Positions 62,083 through 64,000 of a stretch of 64,000 nucleotides of DNA are shown in pieces. Numbering within the stretch: position 1 is the stretch's first letter; the number at the start of each line of letters is the position of its first letter. Below the pieces are notes generated by a model that did no database searches, was not told the DNA's origin, and saw only the letters and a list, made by a program, of their open reading frames with translations. A program made the position numbers and the translations under genes. The DNA comes from UBA509 sp038729325 (GTDB taxonomy: Archaea; Thermoplasmatota; Thermoplasmata; Thermoplasmatales; Thermoplasmataceae): assembly GCA_038729325.1 (NCBI GenBank), contig JAVYSG010000001.1, forward strand, positions 1 through 64,000, read 5' to 3'.

Positions 62083-62647
62083 GATAGTCACAATAGTTCT
62101 GGATATAGTTTATGCATTCATTCTTTTTATTCCGGCCTTCGTGGCCAATCCTGCTGCGGTGATCACCGGCGGGCACTACCCAATTGATGCGGGAAAGAAT
62201 TTTCCGGATGGAAAACGCATCCTGGGAGACGGCAAAACCTGGACTGGATACTTCGGCGGATCCTTTGCAGGAGTGCTTGTAGGATTTATTCTTGCCGGCA
62301 TTTTCTACATATCAGGCTTTGCCGGATCTCTTCCATATGGCAGGACGTTAATCGAAATTCTGACAGTTCTTCTGGCAATGTCCTTTGGATCGCTCACAGG
62401 TGATGTTGCCGGATCGTTCATAAAGAGAAGGATTGGAATTCAGAGGGGCGGGAAAGGCGCCCTTCTGGACCAGTGGCCCTTTGTGCTTGTCTCTTTCCTG
62501 TTTCTTTTCATATTTGCCAGGGCATTTTTCATGAGCTACTACGGGAACATAATAGGGGCTGTGGCCATACTGGTCATAACTCCTCCTCTCCACAGAGGTG
62601 TGAATATAATAGGCTTTGCAATGAAAAAGAAGGATGTCCCATGGTAG
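62075..62647 (+). CDS. carS: CDP-archaeol synthase
   Basis: A 190-residue membrane enzyme with five hydrophobic segments that transfers CMP from CTP to unsaturated archaetidic acid in archaeal phospholipid synthesis. GGHYPIDAGKNFPDGKRILGDGKTW (landmark residues about 33-57) and GYFGGSFAGVLVG form the CTP site, while KRRIGIQRGGKGALLDQWPFV is the second conserved block. ATG 62075 (MPEIVTIV) is chosen over TTG 62066. It overlaps the pth2 start by seven bases. Confidence 0.93.
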   Translation: MPEIVTIVLDIVYAFILFIPAFVANPAAVITGGHYPIDAGKNFPDGKRILGDGKTWTGYFGGSFAGVLVGFILAGIFYISGFAGSLPYGRTLIEILTVLLAMSFGSLTGDVAGSFIKRRIGIQRGGKGALLDQWPFVLVSFLFLFIFARAFFMSYYGNIIGAVAILVITPPLHRGVNIIGFAMKKKDVPW

Positions 62648-63000
62648 ACGAAGTGAAAATGGTCATTGCGGTAAGGAAGGATCTTGACCTTGGCAAAGGG
62701 AAAATAGCAGCACAGGTTGCGCATGCTGCTGTTGCCTGCGCACTTAAGGCTGAGAAGAAGGACAGAAAAATTTTCAGGAAATGGATGGATGGTGGGCAGA
62801 AGAAGATCGTTGTGAGGCTTGCAAATCAGCAGGAGCTTCTGGAATTGAAGTCAAGGGCGGATTCGGAAGGCATAATTACCGAGGCAATATTCGATGCAGG
62901 CCACACACAGGTGGAACCGGGTACGCTGACATGCGTCGGCATTGGTCCTGCTGAGTCAGGCACCCTTGATCCAATTACCGGATCATTCAAGCTGCTTTGA
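62641..63000 (+). CDS. pth2: Peptidyl-tRNA hydrolase, archaeal type
   Basis: A 119-residue Pth2 that recycles peptidyl-tRNA. VIAVRKDLDLGKGKIAAQVAHAAV at the N-terminus holds the catalytic Lys and His. TEAIFDAGHTQVEPGTLTCVGIGP carries the active Asp/Thr and the C-terminus is FKLL. ATG 62641 lies in the last codons of carS. A longer open frame back to 62473 has no Pth2 features and is rejected. It is the last gene of the operon. Confidence 0.95.
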   Translation: MVDEVKMVIAVRKDLDLGKGKIAAQVAHAAVACALKAEKKDRKIFRKWMDGGQKKIVVRLANQQELLELKSRADSEGIITEAIFDAGHTQVEPGTLTCVGIGPAESGTLDPITGSFKLL

Positions 63001-63004
63001 TATT

Positions 63005-64000
63005 TCACAGCAGAGCCAGGGCATTATCAATATCATTGATCAGGTCCTGCGAATCCTCGATGCCGCAGGAAAACCTCACGAGACCGTCTTCGATGCCCAT
63101 GGCTTTTCTTCCTTCAGCCGGTATTGAGGAATGACTTGTTTCCACCGGGAGTGTCACCAGGCTCTCAACTCCGCCAAGGCTTGCCGCAACAGCCGGTATC
63201 TTCAGTGAAGCCATGAATTTCCTTGCACCGTTGAGACCTCCGGCAACCTCGAAGGATACCATGCCGCCATATCCTCTCAGCACCCTGCTGGCAATTGCAT
63301 GGTAAGGTGATTCATCCAGACCGGGATAATAGACATGCACCACTTTTTTGTGCTGATTCAGAAATTTTGCAAGGTCCATTGCCACACGATTCTGTTTTTC
63401 AACCCTCAGGCCAATTGTCTTCATTCCCCTTGCTGCAAGGTATGACTGCAGCGGGTCTGTCACAGGGCCAGTGGTCCTTCTCACAGCAAGTAGCCTGCCA
63501 AACACATCCATGCTGTCTGTGCCAGCCAGCCCCAGCGTGACATCACTGTGACCTGAAATATACTTGGTTCCACTGTGCAGAACAACCGCTGCGCCGAATT
63601 TTGAGGGGTTCTGATTATACGGAGAGGCAAAGGTCGCATCAACAAGCAGCGGAATGTTGTTCTCCCTGCAAAAATTGCCTATTTTTTCAAGGTCGGCAAC
63701 CTTGAGCGTCGGGTTTATTATGGATTCCAGGTAGAACAGGGCATGTCTTTCTGGATTAAATGACAGAGAATTGGCCTGGTCAATGCCTATGAAATCACAT
63801 CCTATGCCAAATCTCTCCAGATAAGAGGAGAAGAAAGAATGCGTCTGCCCATAAAGCTCATTTATTGAGAGTATCCGGTCACCCCTGTTGCATAATGCAA
63901 ATACTGCAGAGCTTATGGCTGCCATTCCTGAGGAGAATGCCAGACCAAATTTCACACCTTCCAGGGATGCGTACTTGGATTCCAGGGACTGCGTTGTGGG
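63005..64000 (-). CDS. Cys/Met-metabolism PLP enzyme (cystathionine gamma-synthase/lyase type), partial
   Basis: At least 331 residues; the 5' end lies beyond the right edge. The frame continues to base 64000 (PTTQSLESKYASLEG precedes KFGLAFSSGMAA). YLESIINPTLKVAD, VDATFASPYNQNP and LHSGTKYISGHSDVTLG (PLP Lys) are family hallmarks, as is RLSCGIED-type RFSCGIEDSQDL at the end. Cystathionine gamma-synthase, gamma-lyase and methionine gamma-lyase cannot be told apart. An internal GTG at 63955 is not the true start. Confidence 0.9.
   Translation of the reverse strand, partial: PTTQSLESKYASLEGVKFGLAFSSGMAAISSAVFALCNRGDRILSINELYGQTHSFFSSYLERFGIGCDFIGIDQANSLSFNPERHALFYLESIINPTLKVADLEKIGNFCRENNIPLLVDATFASPYNQNPSKFGAAVVLHSGTKYISGHSDVTLGLAGTDSMDVFGRLLAVRRTTGPVTDPLQSYLAARGMKTIGLRVEKQNRVAMDLAKFLNQHKKVVHVYYPGLDESPYHAIASRVLRGYGGMVSFEVAGGLNGARKFMASLKIPAVAASLGGVESLVTLPVETSHSSIPAEGRKAMGIEDGLVRFSCGIEDSQDLINDIDNALALL

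Noticed and set aside
62473..62640. N-terminal extension of Pth2
   Set aside because: It is an out-of-frame shadow of carS; Pth2 begins normally at 62641.
1..64000. CRISPR array, prophage or defence island
   Set aside because: No regularly spaced direct repeats, cas-like genes, phage structural genes or restriction systems were seen in the window.

Overview
The window is a chromosomal segment of a euryarchaeon of the order Thermoplasmatales or a close relative. The evidence is archaeal information-processing genes in archaeal order (S19e, PDCD5-like, L39e, L31e, aIF6), CDP-archaeol synthase, archaeal Pth2, FtsZ, an L-threonine dehydrogenase of the Thermoplasma volcanium type, TATA-box promoters placed for leaderless or short-leader transcripts, and a GC content that looks mid-40s by eye. 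The genus is not determined. The sequence comes from a draft assembly: 100 Ns at 50065-50164 are flanked by an exact 127-base duplicate that splits one gene artificially.

Layout. 1-1304 holds the end of a cytochrome bd oxidase operon (cydA C-terminus, cydB-like). 1305-4897 holds an ABM-domain protein and a minus-strand cluster of DtxR regulator, Ni/Co-type transporter, APC permease and small protein, with a palindrome at the regulator promoter. 4990-10351 holds an MBL hydrolase, a sugar nucleotidyltransferase, CbiZ, an M24 peptidase and an HExxH protein with a tail-anchored neighbour. 10500-14056 holds an MFS carrier and a four-CBS protein translationally coupled to glycyl-tRNA synthetase. 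14034-20130 is a complete SUF iron-sulfur operon (sufC-B-D-S-U plus a ferredoxin with a predicted Asp cluster ligand) facing a SufR-like regulator. 20108-28837 holds threonine dehydrogenase, MoaE, a cysteine-less aldehyde-dehydrogenase-fold protein, isocitrate dehydrogenase, PurA, exonuclease III and urocanase.

29047-41465 holds small membrane and MFS proteins, a second nucleotidyltransferase, a coiled-coil protein, cobQ-cobD, pyrF, ftsZ, an MFS drug carrier, pyrE and the ribosomal/aIF6 operon. This includes a 51-residue L39e gene with a TTG start. 41681-49202 holds two ABC systems separated by a HTH coiled-coil protein, tRNA-Ser(GGA), an Lrp regulator and gene-poor DNA. 49401-56159 holds a membrane-bound ferritin/VIT1 iron transporter interrupted by the gap, a class III aminotransferase, a Holliday-junction-resolvase-like nuclease, an MFS-SurE pair and a class V aminotransferase. 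56297-64000 holds an acyl-CoA synthetase coupled to an MBL hydrolase, an AbrB-PhoU regulator, small proteins, the xre-CBS/carS/pth2 operon and a Cys/Met-metabolism PLP enzyme cut by the window edge.

Themes that link the genes are iron and metal handling (DtxR set, SUF, ferritin-VIT1), cobamide salvage (CbiZ, CobQ, CobD), amino-acid catabolism (threonine dehydrogenase, urocanase, aminotransferases) and pyrimidine/purine synthesis (PyrE, PyrF, PurA). I saw no CRISPR array, prophage, intact insertion sequence or defence island. The observations most worth following are the Cys-less ALDH-fold protein beside moaE, the DtxR-led transporter operon, the Asp-ligand ferredoxin inside the SUF operon, and the xre-CBS regulator in front of the archaeal lipid gene carS.
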